64,000 nucleotides of DNA from Anas platyrhynchos. Taxonomy: Eukaryota > Chordata > Aves > Anseriformes > Anatidae. The translations under genes were made by a program, and so were the position numbers. The DNA lies in the NCBI RefSeq assembly GCF_047663525.1, contig NC_092605.1, positions 1,116,001 to 1,180,000 on the forward strand. Reading direction: 5' to 3'. Positions within the stretch are counted from its first letter, which is position 1. Every line of letters starts with the position of its first letter. The notes beneath the pieces were generated by a model, which ran no database searches, was not told the DNA's origin, and saw only the letters and a program-made list of their open reading frames with translations. Shown in pieces: positions 24,180 to 33,980 of this stretch.

Positions 24180-25015
24180 CCATTCCCTGCAGTCCCCCAT
24201 CCCTTTAGTCTCCATCGCACATAACCCCGTTCCCCATTGCTCCCCCACCCCCTACAACCACCATCCCCTATACACCCCATGCTCCATAGCCCCCTTTCCC
24301 TACAGGCCCCCCAATGCTGCCCCATCCCCTACAGCCTTCCCCATCCCCATCCCTATAGCCCCACCACCCCCTGAATGCTTTGTCCCATAAACCCCCCCAT
24401 AAAGGGGGCACCCCTTCTCCTATAACCCCCCATCCCCTATAGCCACTAACCCTATATCCCCACCCCCTATGGCCACCAACCCCTACACCCCCCCCTTTAT
24501 AACCCCCTTCCTCTTTTATAACCCCCCCTCTCTACTCTCCATCCCCTATACCCCCACCATCCTCTACACCCCCCCCCCACCCCCTATTTCCTACAAGCCC
24601 CATACCCCAGTGCCCTATAACCTCCCCCATCCCCTACAGCCCCCAACACCCCCTATTTCCTACAGTCCCCCCACACCCACATCCCCTACAGACCCCCCCT
24701 TACACCCCCATTCCCTACATCTCCCCATCCCCTACAGCCCCTCCCCAACACCCCCTATTTCCTACAGACCCCCCATCCCCTACAGCCCCCCCTTCACCCC
24801 CCATCCCCTACAGCCCCCCCGTACACCCCCATCCCCTATACTCCCTCCCCAACACCCCCCATCCCCTACAGACCCCCCCCTTAGACCCCCATCCCCTAAA
24901 CCCCCTCCCAACACCCCCTATTTCCTACAGACCCCCCCTCACCCCCCCATCCCCTCCACCCCCTCCCCAGCCCCCCCCAATCCCTTCCACCCCCCCACCC
25001 CCCTCAGGCTCCCTC
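24180..25015. repeat. C-rich minisatellite upstream of CHMP6
   Basis: An imperfect tandem array of units such as CCCCCATCCCCTACAGCC and CCCCTATTTCCTACAG extends over about 830 bp. C runs of 4-8 recur throughout, so the - strand is densely G-rich (possible G-quadruplexes) and the + strand C-rich (possible i-motifs). Long proline-rich ORFs inside it (for example 24469-25251 +) are products of the repeat, not genes. It ends at the start of the CHMP6 CpG island. Confidence 0.9.
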
Positions 25016-25184
25016 CGCGCCCCGCTACCGCCCCCCCGCGGCCCCCTCTCCCCTCTTCCTCTCTCGCCTTCCGCGGGGCCGGGCCCTGCGCGGCCGCCGT
25101 CGGGGGGCGGAGGCCGAGGGGGAGGCCGGGGCCGGGGCCGCCCGGGGCCGGGCCGAGGCCGGGACCGGGACCGGGACCGGGGCC
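24990..25184 (+). promoter_or_regulatory. CHMP6: CHMP6 CpG-island promoter and 5' UTR
   Basis: An extremely GC- and CpG-rich stretch directly upstream of the CHMP6 ATG, continuing into exon 1 and intron 1. No TATA box was seen. A pyrimidine-rich CTCTTCCTCTCTCGCCTTCC at 25050-25070 is a plausible initiation zone. Short GGGACC/GGGGCC repeats precede the ATG. The transcription start is not determinable here. Confidence 0.6.
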
Positions 25185-25247
25185 ATGGGGAACCTGTTCG
25201 GGAGGAAGCGGCGGAGCCGCGTCACGGAGCAGGACAAGGCCGTGCTG
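25185..25247 (+). CDS. CHMP6: CHMP6 exon 1 coding part
   Basis: It encodes 21 residues, MGNLFGRKRRSRVTEQD followed by KAVL, with the myristoylation glycine and a basic membrane-facing cluster. Donor CTG|GTAACG. Confidence 0.97.
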
Positions 25248-28200
25248 GTAACGGGGGGGGGGGGGTGGTGGTGAGGGCTGGGCCCGGTGAGGCCCCGTGA
25301 GGCGGCGGCGGCTGCCCCTGCCCCGGGCCCGGCCCTGAGGCGCGTCCCGCCGTGTCCCTGCAGCAGCTGAAGCAGCAGCGCGACAAGCTGAGGCAGTACC
25401 AGAAGCGGATCAGCCTCAACATGGAGCGGGAGCGAGCCCTGGCCCGGCAGCTGCTGAAGGAGGGCAAGAAAGAGTGAGTGGGGCCGCTGGGGGGATGGGG
25501 GGGGGGCTTGGGGCTGCTTCTCCAGCCGGGCCCAGCCCCTGGGGGTCCAGCTTGGGTCTGGGGGGCTGCACGGTGACACCCCCAGCACGGTGACCCCCCC
25601 AGCACGATGAAACCCCCCCAGCACGGTGACCCCCCCCCAGCACAATAAACCCCCCGTCCCCACCAAACGCAGGCGCTAGGTCGCCAATTTATGCTCGATT
25701 AATTGACCCACCCTTATTCACGGGAACAGCTCAGGGGTCGCATTGAATTTTCACTTTTGTTTCTCCTCTTTTGGAAAAATAACACAAAATGAGTGGTGTT
25801 TAAACGAGTACCGTCACCTAAAGCGGCCTCTTTAGGCTCGTCTGCTTCCTTCTCTGCTGAGTTGCCCTGCTCTTGTCCCCCAGAAAAGCCCCGCTCTTAT
25901 CCCCTTTGCTCCCCTCTGTGCTGAGTTTTCCTGCTCTTCTTGTCCCCCAGAAAAGCCCTGCTCTTGCTGAAGAAGAAGCGCTACCAAGAGCAGCTCCTGG
26001 ACAGGACGGATAACCAGATCAGCAACTTGGAGCGCATGGTGAGCGCCGGGCGGCCCCGCTGGGGCGGGGGTGACAGCCTCCAGCCAACACCTCCTGCTGG
26101 GGGCAGAGTCCTGAGAGCCCTGTGCCCAACGCACAGCGCTCTGGGATCAGCCTCGTGCCACGGCTCCTCTCTAACGAATCAGCGTGAGCTTGGTTTGAGT
26201 CAGTATTGTCAGCTCCGTGTTAAATACAAGTGTAGTGAGTTACTAAAACTTGAGGCACAGTGCAGGCAGCTGTAGTAGAAACTTCCTCTGGCTTGTCTTG
26301 GGACCTTGGTTTTAGGAACAGTATTTGTTCTGGTGCGGTCAGCGAAACTACAGCCTCAGCTTAGGTTGCCTGCTGGAGAGCCAGAAAAAGGCCTGCTGGA
26401 TATGCAGCTGCCTGCGTTAAAAGTTTTTCTGTGCATGTTTCATGCTGCTGGTGTAATTTAAGTCTCTGTTGGGGCCCTTTTTTCCTTGCATTTTCTCTGG
26501 GAACCTTGGGAGTCTGTGCCCGGGCTGTGACAGCTGGTGGTGCATCCCCCTCTCCTTTCTGTTTTAGGTCCAGGACATCGAGTTCACCCAGATCGAAATG
26601 AAGGTCATCGAGGGTCTGAAAATAGGCAACGAGTGTCTGAACAAGATGCACCAGGTACGTGTGAGCGGCTCAGCTGAGTGTTGGTTTGCCTCGGACTAGG
26701 CAGGGTCCTGGGTGTTGGCAGCTGGCTCCGTGCAGGCCTCGCTTACACACGAATTTTGTCTCTTCAGGTTATGTCAATAGAAGAAGTGGAAAGAATAATA
26801 GGTGAAACCCAAGATGCTGTGGAGTACCAGAGGGTACGTACTGTGTGCGTGAACAGCTGTGAGCAGAGGCAGCCTGCCACGCAGAATTCCTCTGGCGTGC
26901 GGTGTGTTCCCAGCCTTATTTAACAGGCAATCGGGCTGGGAATTGAATCTCAGTTGCCTGCAGAAAAATTAGGCTTGTTAGTTTTCTGAGTACCCCTTCA
27001 GCCGGTGTTTGTGTTGATTTCCCACACCCACGTGTCCCGCTGTAAGCCACAGAGCTGCTTCTGTGCATTGTTTTTGACTGGAATGTGTCTTTTCCTCACT
27101 TTTGTAGCAAATCGACGAGCTACTGGCTGGCAGCCTGACTGAGGAGGATGAAGATGCCATTCTAGAAGAACTAAACACTATTACTCAGGTAGGATTAACC
27201 TGATGTTCTTATTATTTGCAGCGTGTGTTTCCAGGCAGCTGTTTGCAATAGGAGAATGTGTCTTTTCACCACTCGTGACAGCTTGTCTTCTGCTACAGAT
27301 CAGTTATACCCGTTTGTGCCTAATTCCCGTGTCAGCAAAGACTAAGCTAATTGCTCCATACGCAGGGGTCACTTAAAATGGGATGATTTTAAGGGTTGTA
27401 CTTGTATTTGCGAACTGTTACAGTCAGCTGGTCTCCCTTCTTACTGGAGAGCTATTCCACTTCAGTAGGTGAAGATCTTGAAAGTCCAGGGTCGTGCTCA
27501 GATAAAGCAGTGTCCGTTATCACTCCCACCCATCTCTGTGCTGCCCGTGGCTCCAAACACTGGCTTGGTTTGGCTTCACTTACTGGGCAGTGCTGGAACC
27601 CATAACCCTTCCAGTTCTGGGGGCAGATGTCAGTTTGTCTGTGAAGTCTCTTTTATTCCTGTTCTGTTCCCAGTCTTGGCACAGAACTGGGGTGCAGGGG
27701 TCTGGGACCACCGCCTGGCGTGTGGGGTGTGTGCCATGTGTCCTCTTCCATGTTCTTGCAGGAACAGCTGGAGCTTCCAGAAGTTCCTTCTGAGCCACTC
27801 CCGACAGAGGTCGCAGGTACGCTTTCATTTTGGTTCTGTGCAATGCTTGGAGACCCTCTCCTTACTGTAAGTGGCTCTGACAAACCCCTTCTTGCTGAAC
27901 CTTTGCCTTAAGAGGCCTCAAGGCCCCAGTCCCATTCTGTTAGTCAGCATTTAGTCATTCTGGAAGGGTTTCCCCTTGTGTGGCTTGCACCTGCCGTTCC
28001 CAAATCACGCACTGGACCTACTGGTGGGCTGCCAGCTGCGGTGTGTCACAGTGTGAAGCTCCACGAGGGATTCCTTCCCTGACCCCCTGCTTCATCCAAA
28101 ACTTGACCGGTTCCCTGCACGTCAACACAGCGTGCAAGGACAACATTTGGTGACCACAGATAGCAGCATTCACACTGGGGGAGAAAAAAAGGAGGAGGGA

Positions 28201-28872
28201 AAAAGATCTCAGTGAGACTCGTGATGGTTTAAAGCTCTGGTGACCTTCCTGCAGCTGACCACAGTGGTTCTGAGCTGGCTGGGTGGGGGTTGCTGGAGCC
28301 CCAGGACTCCAGACCTGCTGGAGCGTGAGCTCTGCAGACAGGGCTTGTTTAGTCGTGGTGCTTGTTTACTGACCACGGATCAGTTGTCATCTCTGCACGT
28401 TGGCCACAGGACGGCCAAATAAAATACGAGCTGCCCTTGCAGCGTGCAGCTGGCTGAGCCTGCTTTAGGTTGGTGTCAGGATGAAGGGGAGGGAGGCAGA
28501 GCTTGCCCACCCCCTGCCCTCCGAGGAATCTCTTGCTGTTCCAGATCTGTTTCTCTGGGCTGGGAGCTGGCTGAGGTTGTGTTGAGTACATTCTGAAACT
28601 TTTAATTCTTGAAGTGCTGTGAAAAAGAGGGGTAAATGGGGGATGTAGAATCATTTATAATGAACACTTAAAACTCAGTAACTTTCCAGGCACTGTGAGT
28701 ATGAGCATTTGTTGCTCTGCTGAGACGTGGAATGAGGGCCTCAGTTCTTTCTCAGGAGATGACTCTGGAGATTGTTTGTGCTCTCTGTTTCTGTAACAAG
28801 TCTCTTTTTTCCTCCACAGAACCAACACCAATCAAGAACAGGCCAAAACCAGAGCTTGTGGCAGCATCCTAA
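25185..28872 (+). CDS. CHMP6: CHMP6 (charged multivesicular body protein 6, ESCRT-III), complete
   Basis: Complete eight-exon coding sequence: 25185-25247, 25364-25473, 25951-26038, 26568-26654, 26768-26833, 27108-27188, 27762-27816 and 28820-28872. It gives 200 aa (human 201). CHMP6/VPS20 is the ESCRT-III subunit that links ESCRT-II to CHMP4 polymerisation at endosomes. The start MGNLFGRK has Gly2 for N-myristoylation, and the ATG has a strong Kozak context (G at -3 and +4). A basic, charged helical region (LKQQRDKLRQYQKRI; LLLLKKKRYQEQLL) covers residues about 10-75. An acidic helix (TEEDEDAILEEL) follows. LPEVPSEPLP near residue 170 is a type-2 MIT-interacting motif for VPS4. The C-terminus reads PELVAAS. 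The neighbours RPTOR and BAIAP2 lie on the same strand. Identity is clear from remembered human CHMP6. Confidence 0.98.
25364..25473 (+). CDS. CHMP6: CHMP6 exon 2
   Basis: Acceptor CCCTGCAG|CAG. Because CAGCAG is a NAGNAG site, the first Gln could be skipped. The exon encodes QLKQQRDKLRQYQKR through LKEGKK plus two bases of Glu. Donor AAAGA|GTGAGT. It follows a 116-bp GC-rich intron. Confidence 0.96.
25474..25950 (+). other. CHMP6: CHMP6 intron 2 with repeat and duplicated acceptor
   Basis: A 477-bp intron. It contains a minisatellite at 25567-25655 and a near-copy of its own 3' splice site 67 bp upstream of the real one (25851-25900 resembling 25914-25965). Confidence 0.9.
25567..25655 (+). 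repeat. CHMP6: Minisatellite of about 17-20 bp units in CHMP6 intron 2
   Basis: About five copies of a unit like AGCACGGTGACCCCCCC, each containing CCCCCAG. C runs vary in length between copies, as is typical of an unstable array. Confidence 0.9.
25851..25965 (+). repeat. CHMP6: Duplicated 3' splice-acceptor segment
   Basis: TCTGCTGAGTT...CCTGCTC...TTGTCCCCCAGAAAAGCCC...GCTCTT is present twice, around 25851-25898 and 25914-25965. The copies share an identical TTGTCCCCCAG|AAAAGCCC junction. The second is the coding exon 3 boundary. The first carries a 3-bp deletion in the pyrimidine tract. Confidence 0.92.
25951..26038 (+). CDS. CHMP6: CHMP6 exon 3
   Basis: Acceptor TTGTCCCCCAG. After completing Glu the exon reads KALLLLKKKRYQEQLLD and then NQISNLERM. 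Donor CATG|GTGAGC. It forms part of the long ESCRT-III helical hairpin. An identical acceptor lies 67 bp upstream. Confidence 0.96.
26039..26567 (+). other. CHMP6: CHMP6 intron 3
   Basis: A 529-bp GT-AG intron ending CTCCTTTCTGTTTTAG. Nothing else seen. Confidence 0.9.
26568..26654 (+). CDS. CHMP6: CHMP6 exon 4
   Basis: It encodes 29 residues, VQDIEFTQIEMKVIEG and then LKIGNECLNKMHQ. Both ends fall on codon boundaries; donor CAG|GTACGT. It is highly similar to human. Confidence 0.97.
26768..26833 (+). CDS. CHMP6: CHMP6 exon 5
   Basis: It encodes VMSIEEVERIIGETQDAVEY plus QR (22 codons). Donor AGG|GTACGT. The preceding intron is only 113 bp. Confidence 0.97.
27108..27188 (+). CDS. CHMP6: CHMP6 exon 6
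   Basis: It encodes QIDELLAGSLTEEDEDA and then ILEELNTITQ, the acidic C-terminal helix region. Donor CAG|GTAGGA. The preceding intron is 274 bp. Confidence 0.97.
27189..27761 (+). other. CHMP6: CHMP6 intron 6
   Basis: A 573-bp GT-AG intron ending CCATGTTCTTGCAG. No exon or repeat seen. Confidence 0.9.
27762..27816 (+). CDS. CHMP6: CHMP6 exon 7 with MIM2 motif
   Basis: It encodes EQLELPEVPSEPLPTEVA plus one base. LPEVPSEPLP fits the MIT-interacting motif type 2 consensus through which CHMP6 binds VPS4. Donor GCAG|GTACGC. Confidence 0.97.
27817..28819 (+). other. CHMP6: CHMP6 intron 7
   Basis: A 1.0-kb intron with GT-AG ends and a pyrimidine tract TCTCTTTTTTCCTCCACAG. Nothing else recognised. 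Confidence 0.9.
28820..28872 (+). CDS. CHMP6: CHMP6 exon 8 and stop
   Basis: It completes the Glu codon, then reads PTPIKNRPKPELVAAS and TAA at 28870-28872. The PELVAAS end parallels remembered human AELVAAS. Confidence 0.97.
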
Positions 28873-29140
28873 CTCCCACTCCTGGGGATTCCCCCATCAC
28901 TTTCACCCAGGACAGTTTGCCATCCCAGCCTGTGCTGGGAACAAGCACTGCCTCGGCAGCATCCCAGCTGTGCTGGGCGGATTGCGGAGCAGGATTCCCT
29001 GCGCAGGGTGGGGAGCCTCAGCTGGTTGATTATTGCTCTTGTATCAAGATTATTTTCTAGTGCTTTCTTTTTTTGTAACTTAAATTCTGAACTCACTCAG
29101 CTGCGCTGTCTCGGGATTAAATAACAACTCTCAAACTTCC
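28873..29140 (+). other. CHMP6: CHMP6 3' UTR (inferred extent)
   Basis: A short 3' UTR of about 270 nt, ending after ATTAAA at 29116-29121. A GT-rich element (GTTTGCTTGGGTTGGTTTCAG) about 40 bp downstream supports cleavage near 29135-29145. Confidence 0.65.
29116..29121 (+). terminator. CHMP6: ATTAAA poly(A) signal of CHMP6
   Basis: ATTAAA is the first good hexamer after the stop and is followed by GT-rich sequence at 29160-29185. Confidence 0.65.
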
Positions 29141-32100
29141 AAAGCCAAATGCTTTCTTAGGTTTGCTTGGGTTGGTTTCAGTTGTAAATCTGCCTTTGCC
29201 TGGACAGAATCCCCAACAAGCCCTCCTGACCTTTCTGGTGTCCGCACATCTCTGTCCTTCTGCTTCTCCCCTTCTGTTCTGTCTGTGGAAGTGCTGCCGG
29301 TGTTTCTCATCCTCCCCTAGATCTGCCTGGGACAAGCAGGGACCCGTGGGGCCCCGGAGGCAGGGGCTGGGTGCTGGCAGCCAGGGGGAGGCAGCAAAGC
29401 CTCCGTGCTGCGGCTGGAAACGGTTCTGGCAGCTTGTGCAAAACCAGCAGACGTGAGGGTGCTTCACTGGGGCAAAGCCAGGACAGATTGCTTGGCTTTG
29501 CCTGCAGCAGCTCTCCTTGAGAGGGACAAAACCTCCAGTGAGGTGAGGAGCTGCTCCCTGGGCATGAGTCAGAGGCAGCTGGTAAGGATTCCCATTCAGA
29601 TCCCGCTCTGCCTCTGGCAATCCGTGGCACCGAATGCAGAAGTGGAGTTAAGAAATCTGCTGAGCCTCTTCAAATTTGTAGCAAGGAGCCTTCTGCTGCT
29701 GTTACGAGCCAGAAGTCACCCCGTGTTGGCTCAGCACCTTCAGCAGCGTCCAGGTTCACCTTCGCAGTGTTCAGGCGGCCTGAGCTCGATGCTGCTGCCC
29801 GCTGTCAGCTCCTGGCTGGCATTTCCTCGCGGGGCAGGAGACAGGAGAGGTCAGGCTGGGTAGTGGAGAGGCTCGTTCTGCACCAGACATGACGTTTGCA
29901 GGTCTTTAAGTTGACACTCCGAGTGCTCTGCTCAGGAAGGAGTTAGAGGGGAGGCCGTTTCCTCCTGAGACCTGGCTGTGGAGGACGGTCCGGTGCTCGG
30001 CGTGGTGTAGCCGGGGCTGGCGTGGCTGCGGAGCTGCTTGGAGAGCTGCCTGGCCAGCCAGGTGGTGGGCAGATTTAGCTGTTCTTGGAAGCAAGCGTAC
30101 TTGCCAGCTTGCAGATGCTCTTCAGGACACTGCAGATCTTTATTTATTACAGTCTGGAAGCCACAACCCTTAATCCCTGTCCCTGTGACAGCAGCAGGAC
30201 CCAGAGGGCCCTCTGAGACGTTCGGTGACTGCCCGAGGGGCTCCGTGACCCGGTGCCAGACGCCGCTGACTAATCCCAGAGGCTGCTGCCCTCCGGCCCG
30301 CAGTGGAGGCAGCAGCAGCTGGGGGGTGTTGGATTTTTGTTTGCTTGTCGCTGTTCTGTTGTGTTTAAGTCATGCTCTCTGTTTTGTCTCCGTTTGTGCT
30401 GTTCCAAGGACTGGAGGGGTATCCACAGCCCCCTGCCCGGGGCAGGGTGTGGGGCGCGATCCCTCGAGCAGAGGCAGCGTGCGCTTGGCAGTTGCCCTAT
30501 TTTCAATCTCTCTTAATTAATGTTGCATAACGAAGCCGCTGCCCCACAAGCTGCGGGCGTGTTTACAGAGCAGTGCAACTGAAAACAAAACTTTCCCTGA
30601 AATTGGCAGAGGGGGCTCCAAACGCTCCCTGTGCCTGTGCTGGATGCGCCGGGCACCCCAGCCAGCGTTTGGAACAGCCTCGTACAGCCACCTGCCGCTC
30701 AGCTTTCAGAGCTGAAGCTCAAATAGGGCAGAGCTGTGTCTGGTTTACACTCCTGTGCTGGATTTTCTGCTCCTGTTGCTCTGCTGCCACCCGGGGTGGG
30801 TTGCAGTGCCCGCTTTTTCCACCAGAGAGAGCCTCGTCCCCACCAGCGCGGTGGCTCCTGCAGCTCTCTGCTGGGACGTTTTGCTTCCAGCCTCCTTCGG
30901 TGCGTTGCTGGCCTGGTGTCTCCTTGTTTAATTTTCCCCTGTTTGATCTGTGACTCATAGGAGTGAATGCTGGACTCCCCCACGAAGGTCTCGAAGGGAC
31001 CTGTCCCGGGGCACAGCTCTTGCTGCTGGCGCTCGGACTAAGCCCTGTTCCATGGGGCTGGCACATGTCTTTGTGGTCTGGATGCTCCTTTTCTCTCCTA
31101 CGAACTTCTTGGCAACAAGGGAGGCACGAGCAAAACACCCCCCGGGGAAGCTGTGCTGATGCTGTGCCGTGAGGCTGCGGTGCTGAGCTGCTCCCGCTGT
31201 GCCCCCTGCCCTGCAGGAGCCGCGTTCGGGCAGTGCTGGAGGGGTTCAGGCTTCTCCCTACCTCGGTGGGTGCCAAAAAGGGGCCGAACGCTGACCTCCC
31301 AACAGGAAAATTGGGAGCAGATCACTGGGAGCAAATCGCCAGCAGCTTCCCCTTCTACTCCCTGGAGCAAACATTGTGCTGAGCCTCCTGGGGAGGAAGA
31401 GCCAGGAGCGGCGTGCGCCCCCCGCGCGGTGCTGGAACAATAAACGGTTTCTAATGGTTTCACCGATTCCTCTTCCAGTCTCATGTTTTCAAAGTAAATG
31501 TTTGCAGCGAGCAGGAGCTGCCTTCCTCCCTGCCCAGCTCCCTGCTCCTTGGGCAGGAAGTTTCCGACCAGGCTCCGTGTGTAAGAGGAAAACAATCCCG
31601 CCTGCCTGCCCGTCCCCGCAGCGCTCCTCTTGGGTAACCACAGCAGCGGTGCCCTGGCAGACGTGGCAGGGGCTGGGAGCAAAATTAGGTGAGGTGGAGC
31701 TGCGTTTCAGAGAAACCAGCCATCAGGTTATTGCTGCGGTGGTAAAGCTGCTGCTGTGGGGCCGTGGGGCTGTGCCTGCCCCCTGCTTGGCACAGCGGCT
31801 CCCCAGGGCTGGTGCACGGGGGGCCCGAAGCCATGCACAGCGCTCACAGCGCTCGGTTCCCTGGAGAAGGCACGAGCACCAGGAAGGGCTCACGGGAGGC
31901 AGCATTATTGGGGTGGATGTTTGGGAAGAGCCCTCCTGCCTGGGGGGTCGCAGGGAAGCTGGGCTGGGTCTTGCTGGGCTGTTTGGGAATTTTTAAGGAA
32001 CTTCTCAACGGGCCCAAGCTGGGGCTGGCGGAGCTGCCTGGCCCTTTGCTGCCTCCCTGTTATCCTGGATGCAGGTCTCTTTTGGGGGCTGAGGCTGTGG

Positions 32101-33860
32101 GATGTCTCTGGGTCTCTCCTGCCCCAACCACCTGGACCCCACGCTGCTTCTCAGCCCCTGCACCTCCTGCCAGCACGAGGAGGTGCCCGGAGTTGCTGCG
32201 TCCTTGGGGGTGCAGCTCCACGGTGTTTAATTACCGCTCCCTGTGCCTGCTCAGCTGCAGCAGCGGGGTGGGAGCTGTCCCCTGGCCGTGCGGGCTGAGC
32301 TCGGGGCTGCTCCAACCGTCCTGCAGCTCCCCAGCTGTGCAGCTCCATGGAGCTGTCCTCCCTCGGAGCGTGTTGCTGTGGCAGCCTTGCTGCTGCTAAT
32401 TAAACCCCGCAGGATGCAGGCGGCCCCGCGCTGCTTCCTCGGCCAGCCCCACGCAGTGCCTGGTGCCCCGAGGGGGGGCTCAGGCCACCGGGCTGGCATC
32501 ACCCCAAGCATCCCATCACGGACCCAGCGCACGTGAGGGTGAGGGTGAAGTCCAGTCCCTTTGTATTCACAGGAGGAGCTGATTTGTCTCTCCTCCTGGA
32601 GCCGCTGCCGGAGTCCCCGGGTGTTTCCGTGGCACCAAGGGGTGCCTGATCCCATCCCCACGGTGTTTAATGGGGCAGGTGGCCACACAAGACCCCGACC
32701 CCACGCATGAGCCAGCGACATCCCTGGCTCCTGGCAGCCTCTCCCTGGCTCGCAGCCGCCCTTCCTCTCCATGCAGCCGCAGCGACACCAGCGGAGCCGC
32801 GGCAGTTTCTATGCCAACACGGCCGGAGCGCTGCCGGCTGGGGCTGCGGACCCCATAAGGCAAACATTTCCCAAAAGCACCCCTGGAAACCACGGTGAGG
32901 TGAAAACCTGAGCGGCCGCTGCTCCGTGGGCCTTGCTCCTGCCTCTGCTCCGGCTGCTCGTTGGCATCGGTGGGCACAGGGAGGCGGCCGGGGCTCTGCG
33001 CAACCCCGGGGCTGTGTCCCTGGGGCAGGGGGTGACCCCCAGCAGTGCCCCGAGCCCCCCGGCCACGGCTCTGTGCTCCCCCCCCTGCTGCTAACGCACA
33101 TCCTGGAAGATGGAGCTGTTGGCAGAGAACAAGCCTGGGGTTTGACAGTTTGACTGTGGGAAGAAAATCAGCGCGATTTCCTAATTGGAGCAGTGGTGGG
33201 GACAAAGCAGGTTTGTTAGCGAGCTGCGCGCCCGACTGCAGGAATGTGACCTCTGCGAGCACTGAGAGCCACCCGGCGCCTCTTGGGGCACGGCGGTGCT
33301 TGGCAGCGGCCAAAACGCTGCCGCAGTGACGGCTCCGATGGCAGAGAGTCGGGATTTCACCCTCTGGGGTCGCCAGGCCCACTTCCAGGCTGGTTTCAGG
33401 TCTGGGAGGAGCACTGGGAGGTGACGGCTGGCCCCGGGTCACCCTCCTGCTACTTCCCTGCTCTGCGGAGGAATGCGGTTCCTCAGGTCCTGGGGTGGCG
33501 GGTGAAGCTGCGGGCACACACCGTGCCTTTGTACGGCCGTCAGGGCCGAGTCACTTCTTGTCCCCAGCTGGGAGCTGCCACCCGGACACCTCCACCCGCG
33601 GCACCAGGGAGCGACCGCTGGGGCTGGTGCCGGCTGCACCCAGGGCTGCGCTGAGTCACGGCCCGCACGGGCACGGTTTGCAGGGGAGGGAACAAGTGGA
33701 GACCAGTCCCAGGGATGTGCCTGTGCCACCGGGTTGGGAAGCGAGAAGGCTCCTGGCACCGACGGGTCTGGGAGGGCAGCCCCGGCCCCAGAGGGCTCCG
33801 CAGCGCGCGGTGCCCGGTGACCCCAGCCGAGGCGCCAGGGGAGGCACTGCCCGGTGCAGC
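29141..33860. other. GC-rich intergenic region, CHMP6 side
   Basis: No coding gene is supported. Many ORFs over 100 aa occur on both strands, as expected from high GC. They overlap one another, show no motifs and lack spliceable continuity. An isolated AATAAA sits at 31439-31444, but no transcript is evident upstream of it. Confidence 0.7.
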
Positions 33861-33980
33861 AACGTGATGCGAAATCCCATCGTGCCCATTATGCAAATCG
33901 CACAAACTATGCCTGCTATTCAGAAGTATCCCCAGAGATCTCCTTAGCGAGCTGTAATTCAGCATTACTCACTGCCGAAA
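33860..33980. promoter_or_regulatory. Low-GC island with POU octamer
   Basis: In strongly GC-rich surroundings this 120-bp block is much less GC-rich. It contains the octamer ATGCAAAT (about 33891-33898), CAGAAGTATCC and GCTGTAATTCAGCATTACTC. It is a candidate conserved enhancer, inferred from composition and motif only. Confidence 0.3.

Noticed and set aside
24469..25251. 260-aa proline-rich ORF on + upstream of and overlapping CHMP6 exon 1
   Set aside because: It is a translation of the C-rich minisatellite and runs out of frame through CHMP6 exon 1. No domain, and composition is fully explained by the repeat.
31439..31444. AATAAA in the intergenic region as the 3' end of an unknown transcript
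   Set aside because: No coding frame, splice chain or promoter can be tied to it; a lone hexamer is expected by chance.
32567..33517. 316-aa ORF on - in the intergenic region
   Set aside because: High GC lowers stop frequency. The ORF overlaps several others on both strands, has no recognisable motif, and no splice or promoter context.
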